Assembly (NCBI GenBank): GCA_021904315.1
Contig: CM038911.1
Coordinates: forward strand, 16,217,390-16,281,389
Reading direction: 5' to 3'
From: Sphagnum magellanicum
Lineage: Eukaryota > Streptophyta > Sphagnopsida > Sphagnales > Sphagnaceae
Length of the DNA stretch: 64,000 bases
A program made the position numbers and the translations under genes. Shown here in pieces: positions 24,606 through 37,807 of this stretch (position 1 is its first letter; each line of letters begins with the position of its first letter). Under the pieces are notes generated by a model. That model saw only the letters and a program-made list of their open reading frames with translations. It was not told where the DNA came from and ran no database searches.

Positions 24606-24621
24606 TAGCCAAATTTGGCTA
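24606..24621. repeat. Palindrome-bearing dispersed repeat, copy at 24.6 kb
   Basis: TAGCCAAATTTGGCTA is a perfect 16-bp palindrome followed by AAGTCCTCTTGTGGATGATT. The same palindrome, perfect or with one or two changes, with the same flank occurs at 25187, 32646, 51258, 63091 and 63729, and in a weaker form near 20713. Elements extend roughly 200-280 bp and often end in GTTCTTTTTTTGGCGAAATT-like text on the far side, sometimes followed by AACACTACCAAACG. Confidence 0.75.
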
Positions 24622-24959
24622 AGTCCTCTTGTGGATGATTGCTAATCCACATTTTTTTCAATGTTTGAATGTTGCATGCAATCATTGGCTTACCATCCCA
24701 AGAGGCATTTAACATTGAATAACAATAGGTTTTTAGAATGGGTCTAAATAATAAAAGAACTAGTTTTAAAAATGCCACCAAACTAATAATGAAGTCCAAA
24801 TTAAAAGTGGTGAAAGCTTTTTGAATTTTTTTCCCAAAAATTGGCAAATTGTTTTTGCAAAAAAAAGGATTATTGTGGCAAAATGTTCCCTTTTATTTTT
24901 ATTTTTCTCATTTCACACAAAAAAACAATGCTCTTCCACTTACCTCTAAAAATTGAAAA

Positions 24960-25230
24960 AAGCACTGTGTAACCAGCGTTTGTTTTTGGAGTGAAATTTT
25001 GCCGAAATGTGAATTTTTTTGGGGGCCTGCAACCCTTACAAATGCTTAGATTTTATTTTTTTTGAAAAAAATTCGCCAATAAAGCAAGGTTTTTGAACCG
25101 GATTCGCCAGATTTAAAAGCGGCTGCTCCTGCAGCTCGCCAATGGCAACAGGCTAACAAATTCGTTTTACTGTCCTACTGGTTCAGTAGCCAAATCTGGC
25201 TAAATCCTCCTGTGGATGGTTATCAGTGTG
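24960..25230. mobile_element. Palindrome-bearing dispersed repeat, copy at 25.0-25.2 kb
   Basis: This copy runs from GTTTGTTTTTGGAGTGAAATTTTGCC near 24970 to TAGCCAAATCTGGCTAAATC at 25187 and CCTGTGGATGGTTATC. It contains a GC-rich centre (GCGGCTGCTCCTGCAGCTCG). Probably a non-autonomous DNA element; class not determined. Confidence 0.55.
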
Positions 25231-25555
25231 GCTATACCACAAGAGCCAAAAAAAGAAAAAACTGGCACTAGATATCCGACATTACAAACCTGTTCACACT
25301 AAGAAAAATTTGAAGCGGTTTTGCTGGCGGCCAAGCGCCAAGTATGCAATCGGAAAGAAAAAGATGCGCGACGAAAGATGACGAACACAGAGAAAGACAG
25401 GCGACAACACTAGTGTCGTCGCCTCTCGAGAAGGGAAGGGAATCGCGAGAGGAGTCTGTGCGAGAGCCAGCGACCAGAACAGCTCCGTGCATCCATGCAA
25501 GTGGGCGGTGGTGTGTCTTGGATCCAAGCAGTTCAGCAAGCAGTACAGTGGAGAA

Positions 25556-25704
25556 ATGGAGTCGGCATCATCAACTCTCTGGGGCTCGCGGTTACAAGTC
25601 CAGAGCTTATTACCACAACAGTCAAGGAGAATACTCTTACGGTATCCGCCTTCTGTTGTTGTCTGCAAACAGTCTACAACCACGGCTTCAGTTCCTTCTC
25701 TTGG
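25556..25704 (+). other. Possible first exon (transit peptide) of the OTC relic
   Basis: ATG at 25556 opens MESASSTLWGSRLQVQSLLP, then QQSRRILLRYPP and a Ser/Thr-rich stretch to a GGG|GTACC-type donor near 25704. The composition is that of a chloroplast transit peptide. It lies upstream of the OTC exons on the same strand, but the join to the next exon does not keep frame in the form I see. The assignment is an inference. Confidence 0.35.
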
Positions 25705-25863
25705 GTACCTTTTTTTTTGGTCGTCTTCTCTTTCTCTCTTCATCTTCTTCTTCAGTTCATTCTCGTTTTTTCTGTTTTTTTTTTTGCTAGGATGGTCATC
25801 AATCTGTTTCGAAAACGAGGAGGGAGGGTTTTTTGTGGAGTTGTGTTCCCCGCCCCCCTCCCT

Positions 25864-26262
25864 GCTAAAAGCATTCCATGGTGCTGTGGATAAAACTTGT
25901 ACGAATTCCTGCTTTCTTTTGTTGTGGGGGTTTGTAGGCAAATTGATAAGGGTTGAAGCTTTAGAACCCCATTTTATTGCTTAGTTTTTGTTCCTAAAAA
26001 ATAAGCAATATAACATGCCAGAAGCATTCCATGGTGCCGTGGATAAAACGTGTACATATTCCTGCTTTCTTTTTTTGTTGGGTTTGTAGGCCAAACGATG
26101 AGGGCTGAAGCTTTAGGACTCCATTGTGCTGCATAGTTTTGTTCTTAAGAAATAAGCAACATAATATGCTAAAAGCGTTCTATGGTGCCACGGATTAAAC
26201 TTACAAATTCCTGCTTTCTTTTGTTGTTAGGTTTGTAGGCAAAATGATGAGGGTTGAATGGC
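25864..26262. repeat. Three tandem copies of a ~152-bp unit
   Basis: The units begin at about 25864, 26017 and 26168, and the third is partial. Landmarks are GCATTCCATGGTGCTGTGGA, ATTCCTGCTTTCTTTTGTTG, GGTTTGTAGGCAAA and TTGAAGCTTTAG. They sit between the putative first exon and the first clear OTC exon. Each unit carries a pyrimidine-rich stretch ending in TTTGTAG, resembling a splice acceptor. Confidence 0.88.
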
Positions 26263-26304
26263 ACAAATGGGGAATTACGGGGTTTCCCATACTGGGAGTT
26301 TTAG

Positions 26305-28000
<1,696 letters not shown>

Positions 28001-28009
28001 TTATATTGT

Positions 28010-28900
28010 TGGGCCTTTTGAATCCCTTCTGTTCAGTCTACCAATTAGTTCATGTTCTGAAATACAAGATGTAGGTGGGGATCAGTGCACCTGTGATGAG
28101 AGTGATGCTGAGTAGGAAATGACCAGATGTTTTGTGTTCTGCAAGAATGCACAAACCTTGAAACCACCCATTATTTTGGGTCAGGTAGATAACAAGGTAT
28201 TCTAAACAACATATTTGAGAGTGGATTGAATCAAGAGCCCTTTAGGAGCTGCAGACGAAACAATTGTTTCAGGACTAGCAGTCCCAAAAATGTCAACAAA
28301 AGTCTTGTTATGGTTTTGGATGAATCATTATGGTCAGAAGTTGTGAAATTGCTTGATGTGACAGATTGTCTGTGTTTCTTGATTTTAACCTGATAGCTCC
28401 ATCCATGCAACTCTGCACATGTGCTACAATTGCAACAATTATCAAGTTGCTGAGTTGTTTGACTATCAATCTTTTAACCATCCAGGGCACCCACATGTTA
28501 TCATGGCTTCTCAAGGAATTGTGCACATTTCAACTACAAGTGAGTATGGATGCTCCTGCATGACTAGCATTGCTACAGCCTAATGGTATAATATTACAGT
28601 ATTAATGCTTTGAGATAGTCTTCTGAAGGTATGAGGACCAGAGTCCTGATTATCTTCAGATCAAGAGATGTAATAACAGTCTCAGTGATTCTAAACCACC
28701 ATTGTAAACTGCACATTGAAGTGTCAAATTTGAACCTGTTTGATATCATCTCTTTGTGCTACAAAATTTAGTCAGGAATGACAGTAATGATCACAAGACC
28801 CATAACTGTTCTTATCAAAGGTTCAAAATCTCATAAGAGTTTTTTCATGCAACCGGTGAAAGAACAGGGTCTGCAATCACAAGGTGTACTGTAAAAAGTT
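28010..28900. other. Convergent intergenic region between OTC relic and UROD
   Basis: Short frames only; no domain seen. Both neighbours end towards it, so it should hold their 3' UTRs and polyadenylation signals. No repeat structure was noticed. Confidence 0.5.
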
Positions 28901-28907
28901 GTGGACT

Positions 28908-31437
28908 CTAAACTTGCAGCAACTCAACTGCACCAGGGTTCACAACACCCTGCAAGGTGGATTGTGTCACATTTCTGCACTGTTGTTGAGAGGAGCTCTC
29001 TCTGGCCAGCTGGCAGAAGAATTTCACAGCCTCTTCTGGGGTCCCTTGGATGACACCATGCCCAACATTCAAGATATGATGCCTCACACCAGCATCTCTT
29101 ATACACTGTTCCACTGCTTCACGGATCACATCCTCAGTGCCAAACAGGATCATTGGATCAACATTACCCTGCAAATGCAGTATCTCAATGGCATGCTTAT
29201 GAGTTCCAGCTTCAAGAGAGAAACACAGACAGACACAATTCTCTCAACATGTACTACAAACCCTAGTGCTTTACATCAATTTTGGACAAAGATGAAAGAA
29301 CAGACATATAAGAGATGTTTTCCTGCAAACAGAGCCAAGCTTAAATTGGGTTCACCGTGCACACAATGTCAAACATGTTGTGCTTTGCAAGTTTTGGACA
29401 GGAATCCTTGTGTAGTTCAGTGCACCAAGGGAGTCATATTACCTGGAGAACAGCTTTGTCACCAAACAATGATCTTGCTTGGTGCATCTCTGTGGCCCAA
29501 TCCAGGCCAACCACAACATCCTGATGGTGACGCTGAGCAATTATGTGCAGTTTGCCAGTTCCCCCGTTTGCATGAAAGATCAAAGGAACATCAGGTCGTT
29601 GTGCTTTGACTTTACTTATGACTTGTTCCACATAGGGCCAACTGAATGTGGTAAATTGCTTTGGTGACAAATGGTGTGCCCAAGAATCAAATAGCTGGAT
29701 AATCTGCAGGTGTAAAATTTGCAATTGTGAACTCCATAATGGGGCTTTAGTTGGCAAGATGATGGATGAAGATAGACACTTGCTGCAGCCTTGTGGTAAA
29801 AGATCATGATATGCAGTTTGCAAGAGCAACTAAAGTTCAGAGAAATGGTGAAGGAGGGAAAATGATGGAAGGAAGAGGTGCACCTGAGCACCAGAGTCAA
29901 TCTGGTGACATATATAAACGGCAAGAGCTTCTGTGAAATGGGCCAAGAGTGCATGCAGCACTTCTGGTTCTGTAATCAAGGAACACATGTTGTTGATTTG
30001 CTTCCCTCACACACCAATAATACCAATGCATCAAAAAACCCACTCCCAATCTTCCCCTTGTTGGCCAGCTGACTTCTACCAGCCCAAGATTTCAGCAAAA
30101 ACCTAAAGAGCAAAAATGACTCTTCACCCTTAAACCCTAGTTTTGAAAAAATGAATTTTTATGGAAGAGAAGGGAGATAAAACCATATAAAAAAACATTG
30201 GACAAAAGGCACCTTTTCTTTTGATGCTTAGATCCTACCATAATTCTTACCCTGCAGCATGATAGTCTTTGTCTTCACAAGGCTCTTATCAGCACCCCCC
30301 TCCATAGCATATGCAGCCAGCGTCCATGGAGTGCCAACAAACCCTATCAATGTTGCTTTCCCTTCCACTTCCTGCCGTAGTGATGACAATATTTTTCTTA
30401 AGAATGGCAATGACTGGTCTGGATCATCCATAGTTCTGCAAATGGCAGTAGAAACTATGAACATTGTGTCTCAATCTGCAACATACAGCTTCTGAGGTTT
30501 CATGCAGCCAAGCAGGCCAGCTAATCAAAACAGAAAACCTAGAACACAATCTCTAAATGAAAAACTGAAAAAAACTTGTCAATTTAGCTCAGAGATTTGA
30601 TTTATGAGATTGAAGAGAAAACTCCACAATGAGAATCATGGACATGGACATAATTTCCTGTCCTCAACAAACGATGACAAGAAGGCAGTTCAAAACAACC
30701 TGAGCTTGTTGACATCTTGAATCGTGCGAATAGGCGAATGAATGCAAGGGCCCTTGCCTTTGACCATGTCAAACTCAATCCCAAGTGCTGGCAGTGGAGT
30801 TAAGATGTCTGAAAACATAATAACTCCATCTGTTTGAAATGCTAGCCATGGTTGTAGTGAGAGCTCAATGGCAATGTCCGGTGTTTCTGACCTTTGCCTA
30901 AACGAAAGTTTATCTGAAAACCTGTAATAGCAGTGTTGGTCTGACTAATTAAAAAATGTGCAAAGTATGCCATTGTTGTCCAGGTCTACCATGCAAAACA
31001 AGATTGTGGCACAAGAAGACGATGACTGAATGCAATTTCAGCTTGGCATCAACACTGGATCTGCAAAAGCCTTACTTGCGGAAGTCTGCCATATACCGGC
31101 CTGCTTGTCGCATGAGCCAAACGGGAGTTCTCTCTGCATCTGCCATCTCATCAAAACACCGTAAGACCCTATTGAAACGCCCCAACTCTGAGAGACTCGA
31201 ACCCAACAATGTTGTGTTCGGTTAACAGGCTTCCAGGGGGCGAAATAAGAAAAAAAACAGAAGAAAAAAGAAACCTTCTCCACGAGCCACTCGAAGCAGC
31301 AAAGGCTCCAGCACTTGCCCTCTTCCATCCTGTGAAGAAGCAGCTGCGACACTGACAGCGGAAGAAGGTCGCGAGTAATGGACCCAGGAGCAGCAGGGCA
31401 AGGAAGAAGAAGCTGTCATAGACTTAACATATGCCAT
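28908..31437 (-). CDS. HEME: Uroporphyrinogen decarboxylase, plastid-targeted, 413 aa
   Basis: UROD removes four carboxyl groups from uroporphyrinogen III to give coproporphyrinogen III in haem and chlorophyll synthesis. Seven exons on the minus strand: 31275-31437, 31076-31139, 30700-30921, 30251-30435, 29884-29969, 29443-29703, 28908-29168. All junctions have GT/AG and keep frame. Residues 1-45 ([20 protein letters not shown]...) look like a transit peptide. Active-site residues match human UROD with a constant offset of 28 up to Ser247: Arg65 and Arg69 in LMRQAGRYM, Asp114 in FSDILTP, Tyr192 in AAYAMEGG, Ser247 in FDSWA; His364 in ILNVGHG also aligns. The C-terminus runs about 30 residues beyond the usual end, Gln/Ser-rich. 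LIFHANGG replaces the more usual LILYASGS. It is probably functional. Confidence 0.93.
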
Positions 31438-31611
31438 TGCTGCTCACCCACCAAAAAACCAAAAAAACAAAAAAAAAAACTATCAACCTATATCTCTCAC
31501 AACATCACAATGGTCATCAAACTCTCCAAGACTATCACCATGCTCAATTCTCAAAACAACATCATTCTACTTCTTTTCCAAATTCACAACCCCCCCATTT
31601 GGCTGGCATCT

Positions 31612-31765
31612 TCAACACCCTATTTGCATCTTCATCTTCAACACCCATTTTGCATCTTCATCTTCAATACCCATTTGGCATCTTCAACACCCCATTTTGC
31701 ATCTTCGTCTTCAACACCCATTTGACATCATCTTGAAACACCCCATTTTGTATCATCAACCTTTA
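31612..31765. repeat. Short tandem repeat upstream of UROD
   Basis: Five to six units of about 25-32 bp with the text CAACACCCATTTTGCATCTTC lie 175-330 bp upstream of the UROD start codon. They give Ser/Phe/His-rich forward frames (31378-31736) that are not genes. The array may lie in the promoter or leader of UROD. Confidence 0.85.
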
Positions 31766-32089
31766 TGATACTATGCATCAATCACCCAAATCTCCAACAA
31801 CTCCAACAACAATATTACCATGCCATGGTTCAATCAAGCACCCCTGTAACACCAATGGTTGATGAAATCTGCTCTAGTTTTCAACGGTTTTTGTTTCTTT
31901 GTTGAATATGAGTCTTTCTTTCTTAGCTTCTCCCTTCGACAAACAGCAGATTAGGGATTCCTGTGAAAAAGATGAAGAAAAGTAGGGGGCCCTCCTCTTG
32001 TTTGGATTGGGTTTCGGATTACACTAACTCTCTTGTGACCAATCAGGTCTCAGATTCACTACTCATTCCAGCAAAATTTGGAGTTGCCA

Positions 32090-33205
32090 AGTTGGGCAAA
32101 AAGGGTTGTAACTTGTGGGGTTCAGATTGGGAATTTCACAAGATTTTAGCTGTTTTGCAGTGGGTTTCAAAAACTGTGGAAGTTCCAAATTCAACCAGTT
32201 TTGGATTAGGAATTTCATGAGCTTTTTAGGGGTTTTGGGTTTGGCAAGGGATGGGTTTCAATTGGGATTCTCATGAGATTTTAGGTGTCATTATTATGAC
32301 TAGTGTGGCTTGTGCCACTGGCCCAAGTGTGAACATGACCTTGGCCAATAGAGCTCAATTGTAACTTAATATTCAATTTCAATGAAAAACATTACTCAAA
32401 ATTCAATATGTTCCCCAACCTTAGGTCTAAATATTAGAAAACCACCTTCAAGAAATCCCACTCATTAAGCACTTTCCAAGAATACCAAAAGCTTAGTTCA
32501 ATTTTTGTAAAATATTTAGTTTTGATGTTTTTGAATTTTCTTTGACAAAATTATTCAACTCTTCTTCTTTAGGTATAAACCAGGGGTTTTTTTTTTTTTT
32601 TGGTTTTGTGAGGTAGCTGAACTTGTGATCATCCATATGATGATTTAGCCAGATTTGGCTACAGACTAGGTATGAAAGTAGAAGAAAAACAGAATTCTTC
32701 TATATTCTTGGCTACCTACTAGAACTTATAGAAAAAATCTGGCAATCTGGATTTTTTTTTTTAAAATCTGACAAAATTGGGCCATTTTTTCCATGGAAAA
32801 TCCTTTGCATAGGTTGAAATCATATTTTTCAGGTCAAAATTTCGCCAAAAAAAGAACTCTAGTCTAAACACTACCAAACGACCTTAGCATACCTTTACTT
32901 GTCAAGGGCTTTCCAACAATACTAGAGCATGAAAAGGGGTGTCATGGTTTGGGATGGGTTCAGATTGGAAATTTCATAAGTTTTAAGGTGCATTTTGAAG
33001 ATGTGCAAGGGACAGGTTTAGGATGGGAATTTCATGAATTTTGAGGTGTTTGCGTTGGGCAAAGGTCGGGTTCAGGTTAGGACTTTCATGAGTTTTTACA
33101 TGTTTTGGGTAGGGTTCAGGTTGGGAACTTCATGAGTGTTGAGGCATTTTGGATCGGGTGAAGGTTGGGTTTAGGTTGGGAATTTCATGAGTTTAGCCGT
33201 TTTGG
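32090..33205. repeat. Minisatellite split by an insertion
   Basis: Diverged units of roughly 50-65 bp with the core GGGTTCAGGTTGGGAATTTC followed by ATGAGTTTT occur about three times at 32090-32290 and about five times at 32945-33205. Between them lies unrelated sequence (32292-32937). Confidence 0.85.
32292..32937. mobile_element. 646-bp insertion inside the minisatellite
   Basis: The inserted segment is bounded by the direct repeat GGTGTCAT (32284-32291 and 32938-32945). Removing it with one copy restores a normal minisatellite unit, so this is a genuine target duplication. No clear terminal inverted repeats were found. Inside lies a copy of the palindrome-bearing repeat (about 32580-32880, palindrome TAGCCAGATTTGGCTA at 32646), apparently nested: CTTTCCAAGAATACCA before it resembles CTTTCCAACAATACTA after it. 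Confidence 0.75.
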
Positions 33206-33209
33206 GTTT

Positions 33210-34390
33210 GGAAAAGCCATAAAGTGATTTGTTTTTCTACAAGGAGGCCTTTGTTCAAACACTCACAAATTCTGGAACTGCCTCAAACCCTATTAGAGAT
33301 GATTTGTTGTTGTTGTATTCTCATGGCCATTTGAAGAGCAGCACATAAGGAGGAATGTGGTTGGGAAACTATTTGATGAAATGCTCCTTTTTCTAAATAG
33401 GTAAGTGGAAAAGATACACATGAGGGGGAGATGTCAATTTTGTAGCCTTGGTGGAGATGATGTGTGTTATTCACAATGGTTAAACATTCATAAAACATGA
33501 TCCTAGGTTATGAGCTTGCCCATGGGTTAGCAATGGTGGCAACAAATTTTCTTTTTTGCAAACATCAGTTTCTTCTGTCTTTGCAAACAAGTTTTCTCAA
33601 ATTTTTTTTCGCTTTCGCAGTTGTTTTGCAACAATTTATTATGCATTCCAAGTAGGTACTTCTTCTGAAAACATGATCCCTCTTGATTGCCAATCAGTGT
33701 AGTACTAAAACTTGTGCTCAGTTTTGTGTGCTTGAAACAGCAAAAAAAAAAAATTCTCAATCTGTTGTACACTTTTTTTGGCAGTTAGTTTTGGAGATTC
33801 AATCATCCCAAGAATGTACTTGTGAACATGATCCCTCTTGATATGCTAATCAGTGTAGTACTACTAAACTTGTGATCAGTTTCTTTTTGTCTCTTGGAGA
33901 ACACTCAATTTTTTCAGCAAAACTTCATTTGGCAGGAAGATGTTTAATGATGATGATGATGATGATGACCCATGTTGTTGACATTTGTGTATGTGGAGTT
34001 CATGAAACCAAAGAATGTGTGTGTGGTTTTCTCTGGATATGAGTGGAGTTTTTGAGTGATTATTAGTGCTTTACAATCAGTGTTTTTTTTCCTTTTCTGT
34101 AGCAAATTTCTGCATCTTGTTGACCCCAAATTGTAAAATGAGAGGATTCTGTCGCACATTTCCTGATGTTTGTAGAGAAAAGTTTTTGATCAACCTTTTG
34201 GGAGGAAAATTTTATCACATTTCAACTCAGTTTTTAGTTTGATGGCAGTTTTTCACCAGTTTTTTTCCCTTAATGTTTTGGACAATTTCCTAGATATCTG
34301 TCGCCAGTTAACACTCAATCTTTCTTGGTATTTCTGAATTGATTTCTGGATAAATTCCCCGAATTGGATTGAGTCCATTAGCACCATAAT
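33210..34390. other. Region upstream of the IQUB-like gene
   Basis: T-rich sequence with a duplicated phrase: ACATGATCCCTCTTGATTGC near 33672 and ACATGATCCCTCTTGATATG near 33828, each followed by AATCAGTGTAGTACTA. A (GAT)n tract lies at 33948-33968. No coding exon with a ubiquitin-like domain was recognised. Promoter and 5' leader of the downstream gene should lie here. Confidence 0.5.
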
Positions 34391-34391
34391 A

Positions 34392-37300
34392 ATGTTGCCA
34401 AAAACTTTCTCACCATCACCTCAACAAGGAGCAGCTTCTCCGGAATTGGGTCCAGGGGCTGCTTCTGTAGCACCTGAAGTCCAGCCTGCCCAAAATGAAT
34501 ACACCCTCATAATTGATCGAAAGGAGGAGAAGGAGCTGCTGTATCGTGGAGGTTACAAGGATGTTAGAGATGGTAATGTAATGTACATTCATACTCAATC
34601 TTGAAGAACTTGGACATGTACATTGTCATTCAACTACTAGATTTTGACACTGCGGTTTCAATCTTTTGAAGCTCACAAAACATTTCTAGAAAGGATTCGT
34701 TGTCTAGAGGATGTCCGTGTTTCTGTTAACAATTATGTGATGGAGCGTCTCTTCACCCTCATGCCCTTGTACACAAGAAACCACAAATTTGGGCCCCCAA
34801 AAAAAAAAACAACACACTGCTGATGTGGTGAAGAAGAAGGGGTTTTTTTTGTTTTTGGGTTGATTTTCTAGGTACAAGGTACTTGAATGCATGTGCACAG
34901 ACAAGAGTGCCATGGCCACCAAGAGCCAAGAAACAATGGCCCAAAATGATCTCGCGCGAGACACAGAAATCGGAGTTGAGGAACAGGGTGAAGCAAACCG
35001 TAAGGGAGGCTTACACTCAAATGCAATTAATATACAACAACGACGATGATGCAACTCCTACAGTTGTGATCCATACCTCCTTTGACAATTACCGAATTCC
35101 GGGGCCTTACGAGGACTCTAATGCATGGGAGGAGAAGCGCAGACTCGCTGCAATTGTCATCCAGAAATACTCACGAAGGAAAATCGCCCGACTTGCAGCC
35201 CATCGCATGCGCCGCTATGCCATTGAGAAGAGACAGGTCAGTGGGAGAAAGAATTTTTTGATTTTACGATCAGGTCAGGGTTTAGGGTTTCGGAATTGTA
35301 CTTCCTGGAATAATCTTAGATTCAGATTCTACTTCCCTCGATCGCTGGATCCCACTGATCGATCTCTCTCAGTGGGTTGCTCTGTGCTCCTCACAAGTTA
35401 GTTACATGCTTGTTGGCTCTGCCCTTCAGGGTAGAGACATTGTGATGCACCCAGAAATGGCCAAAGTTTGGTATCCCCTACATTCTACGGTCATGTGCAG
35501 TCCACTATAGAAACATTTCTGACATAACTGAAGGATCCACTTGGGCTTCACCATTCTAAGCACCATGTCTTTGAACTGATGAGTTTCTAAGAAGCCTTTC
35601 CAATTTACTATATGGAACATTTATCATTGTTGTGGATGTTGTTTAAAGGGCAGACCATTATGCAAAGAGCTGCTTGTTCACTGTAGAAAAATTTCTGGCA
35701 TAACTAAAAGATCCACTTGGGCTTCATCATGCTAACTATCATGTCTGTGAATTGAAGGAGTTGCCAAGAAGCCTTCCCAATTTAGTATGGTCAATATTGA
35801 TCATCCTTATGGATGTTATTTAAAGGCAGAGCCATTATGTGAAGAGCTGCTTGTTTCATGCAGTTTTGGAAGGAGCATGAGAGGAGGAAGGAGGAGGAGA
35901 GGAAGGCAATGTTGCAGTGGGAGTTGGAGCGAAGGATCAACCCTCGCACTGCTGCAGACTTTGAGGTTCTATACCAGGAGCTTGAAAACTGGCGATTTCA
36001 GGTACCGTGCAGCTCTTTGTCATAACACTTACCTTCAGGAGTTGCACCAAACATGATCAAAACTTTTTAATTATATACTTGAATCCAAGTTGGTTTGATG
36101 TGTTTTTTTTCTTCCTGGGTAATTATGATGCCCACCCATGAGCTTTACAACCCTGGAGTTCTCATGTCTGAGAAGCTGAGAAGTTCCCAGTAAATCTTGA
36201 ACAGAACAAACATGGAAGAACCTGAACCTGTCAAGAATTGATGTTGGAAGATGAGCCAGTGGATTCAATGCACAATGTTGTGCTAAATTTCTGCAAGCTT
36301 TGAGTTCTTCTTCAATATCTCTCTGCATGCCATGCCATCCTCCTCTCTGCATAGTTCAGATCACTATGCCTGAATTTCTGTATTCAAGATTTAAACTCAA
36401 AATTTCCTGAGCACCAAAACTTCTACAAATTTATGTCCTCAAGTCTGCTGATATTATGGTGCTGATATGGTGAACTCATCTTGTCTTTTTTCATGTGGAA
36501 ACTGAGGATCATGTTTGGCTCAGATTGTGCATTGTGATCAAATGTGAGATTCTAGATGTTGAATGGGACTTGAACATATATGTGGTTTTTCATGCTTGGC
36601 ATTGACCAGGAAAATGCAAAGATACACTGCAATCAGGCTGCGAATTGCCATGATAAAACCCATGCATTCAAAGAGCTTTTGACAAAGGTTCACAACAATT
36701 TCCAACCCACTATGAATCATTGTGCCATATGTTTCTCCATATGATGATCGTTCTCCCCAAAGCTGAGCATATGATCTTCACATCAAATTTTGTGATCCCT
36801 TCACTTGTGATGCCACCCTCCAGTGCTCCTCCTCCTGAATTTAAACATCTTACCAGGTCTGAATCCAGATTTTTTTGGTGGGTTTGCAATCTATTTTGCA
36901 ACACGAACTGTAGGAGTTGAAGCTATTGCAGGCATTAGACACACTACGTCGGAAAGCAGCCAAATTGAATCGGCAGGATCGAATAGCAAACACATTGACA
37001 AAAATGGGTAGTCCAAAACTATGGGAAATGAGCAATGGTCGTATTGTGCATGTGCAGACTCCTGCCACAAATCGTGCCTCAGACCTTGGTCAGGTGTGTA
37101 CACATTAGCCAAACTTCTCAAACTTCTCCTGCTGTTGATTGTGGAAACTGAACTCAAATGTATGTGGCTATTTTATGTAAAGCTAATTGTGCAAGGAGGA
37201 ATAATTGTACAATTCCATAGATCTATAGTGGGCATGGCCATGATATTGTTGGTGGGATTCCAACAAGATGCAGCTATACAAAGAGCTCACCAAGCAAGTG

Positions 37301-37807
37301 GATTCAATGGACACACGAATGGGAGTGCTGGGCTATGTGAAATGGATGGTGCAAGTGTTTCACACACCTCTGATTAGAGAGATATTACTGCTAATAGAGC
37401 GGGAGGCAGATCTAATGTTCAGAGGCCGCCCTGCCTCCTCCCTGAATGGCCTCCGGCAGCGCATTCTCAACCTTTTCCTCCAGGTGAATCAATCCTTTGT
37501 TTACAGAGTGCGACTTATAATACTGATGTCAAACTCAATTTAACAGTCTAACTCAATTTAAGTCATGAGATCCAAATGCACAGTTCAATCCCTTTGAGAC
37601 TGGGGTGTCTTTGTGTCTTTGTTTTCTACAGTGCTCTTGTACAACAGTGCCATGTCAGCATGTATTCTGATGATGTGTGTGGTGCAGTTTGTGGAGACAC
37701 CAGAATTCAACCCTGAAGCTGTTTCATTCCTGTATGTGCCTGTGGATTTTGACCATGGAAAGAATCATTCTCCCATGATGAGGGACATGCCTGCTGAGTT
37801 TCCTTAA
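34392..37807 (+). CDS. IQUB: IQUB-like ciliary protein with IQ motif, 425 aa
   Basis: Seven exons: 34392-34572, 34872-35236, 35864-36001, 36610-36687, 36914-37093, 37268-37483, 37688-37807 (stop TAA). All have GT/AG ends; the total of 1278 nt keeps frame. The product matches animal IQUB along its length after the N-terminus: GGYKDVRDGTRYLNACAQT, an IQ calmodulin-binding motif at about 155-175 (VIQKYSRRKIARLAAHRMRR), a basic coiled segment (FWKEHERRKEEERKAML), FEVLYQELENWR, KLLQALDTLRRKA, GSPKLWEMSNGR, and the C-terminal EILLLIEREADLMFRGR and FVETPEFNPEAV. Animal IQUB is a sperm-flagellum protein reported at radial spokes. The ubiquitin-like domain that precedes this part in animals is not seen. 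An in-frame stop 57 nt upstream supports this ATG, unless an unseen exon lies further upstream. Confidence 0.86.
35504..35860. repeat. IQUB: 177-bp tandem duplication in IQUB intron 2
   Basis: The segment starting CTATAGAAACATTTCTGACATAAC at about 35504 recurs from 35681 (CTGTAGAAAAATTTCTGGCATAAC). Both copies contain AAAGATCCACTTGGGCTTCA-like text and end with GAGCTGCTTGTT. The second copy ends in the real acceptor of exon 3 (TTTCATGCAG at 35863). The first ends at a similar but non-coding position (TTCACTGTAG). Confidence 0.88.

Larger units (their letters stand above)
20280..25290. other. Long AT-rich spacer with transposon fragments
   Basis: No host gene is recognised. It contains copies of the palindrome-bearing repeat near 20.6-20.8, 24.55-24.65 and 24.96-25.23 kb, (TA)n tracts near 22690 and 22775, and a segment at 23975-24130 that recurs at 49285-49415. 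The minus frame at 20945-21169 (HVYCISETNITPCWNSCP) and the frame at 24034-24285 look partly coding but match no family I know. Confidence 0.5.

Noticed and set aside
25294-25984. Long overlapping frames on both strands (up to 215 codons)
   Set aside because: No domain is present in most of them; runs of Phe/Ser/Lys come from T- and A-rich tracts. Only the short MESASS... start is kept as a possible OTC transit-peptide exon.
36071-36352. 93-codon minus frame inside IQUB intron 3 (EEELKACRNLAQHCALNPLA)
   Set aside because: Composition is plausible for protein, but no family, start context or splice partner was found, and it lies antisense within an intron whose flanking exons join in frame.
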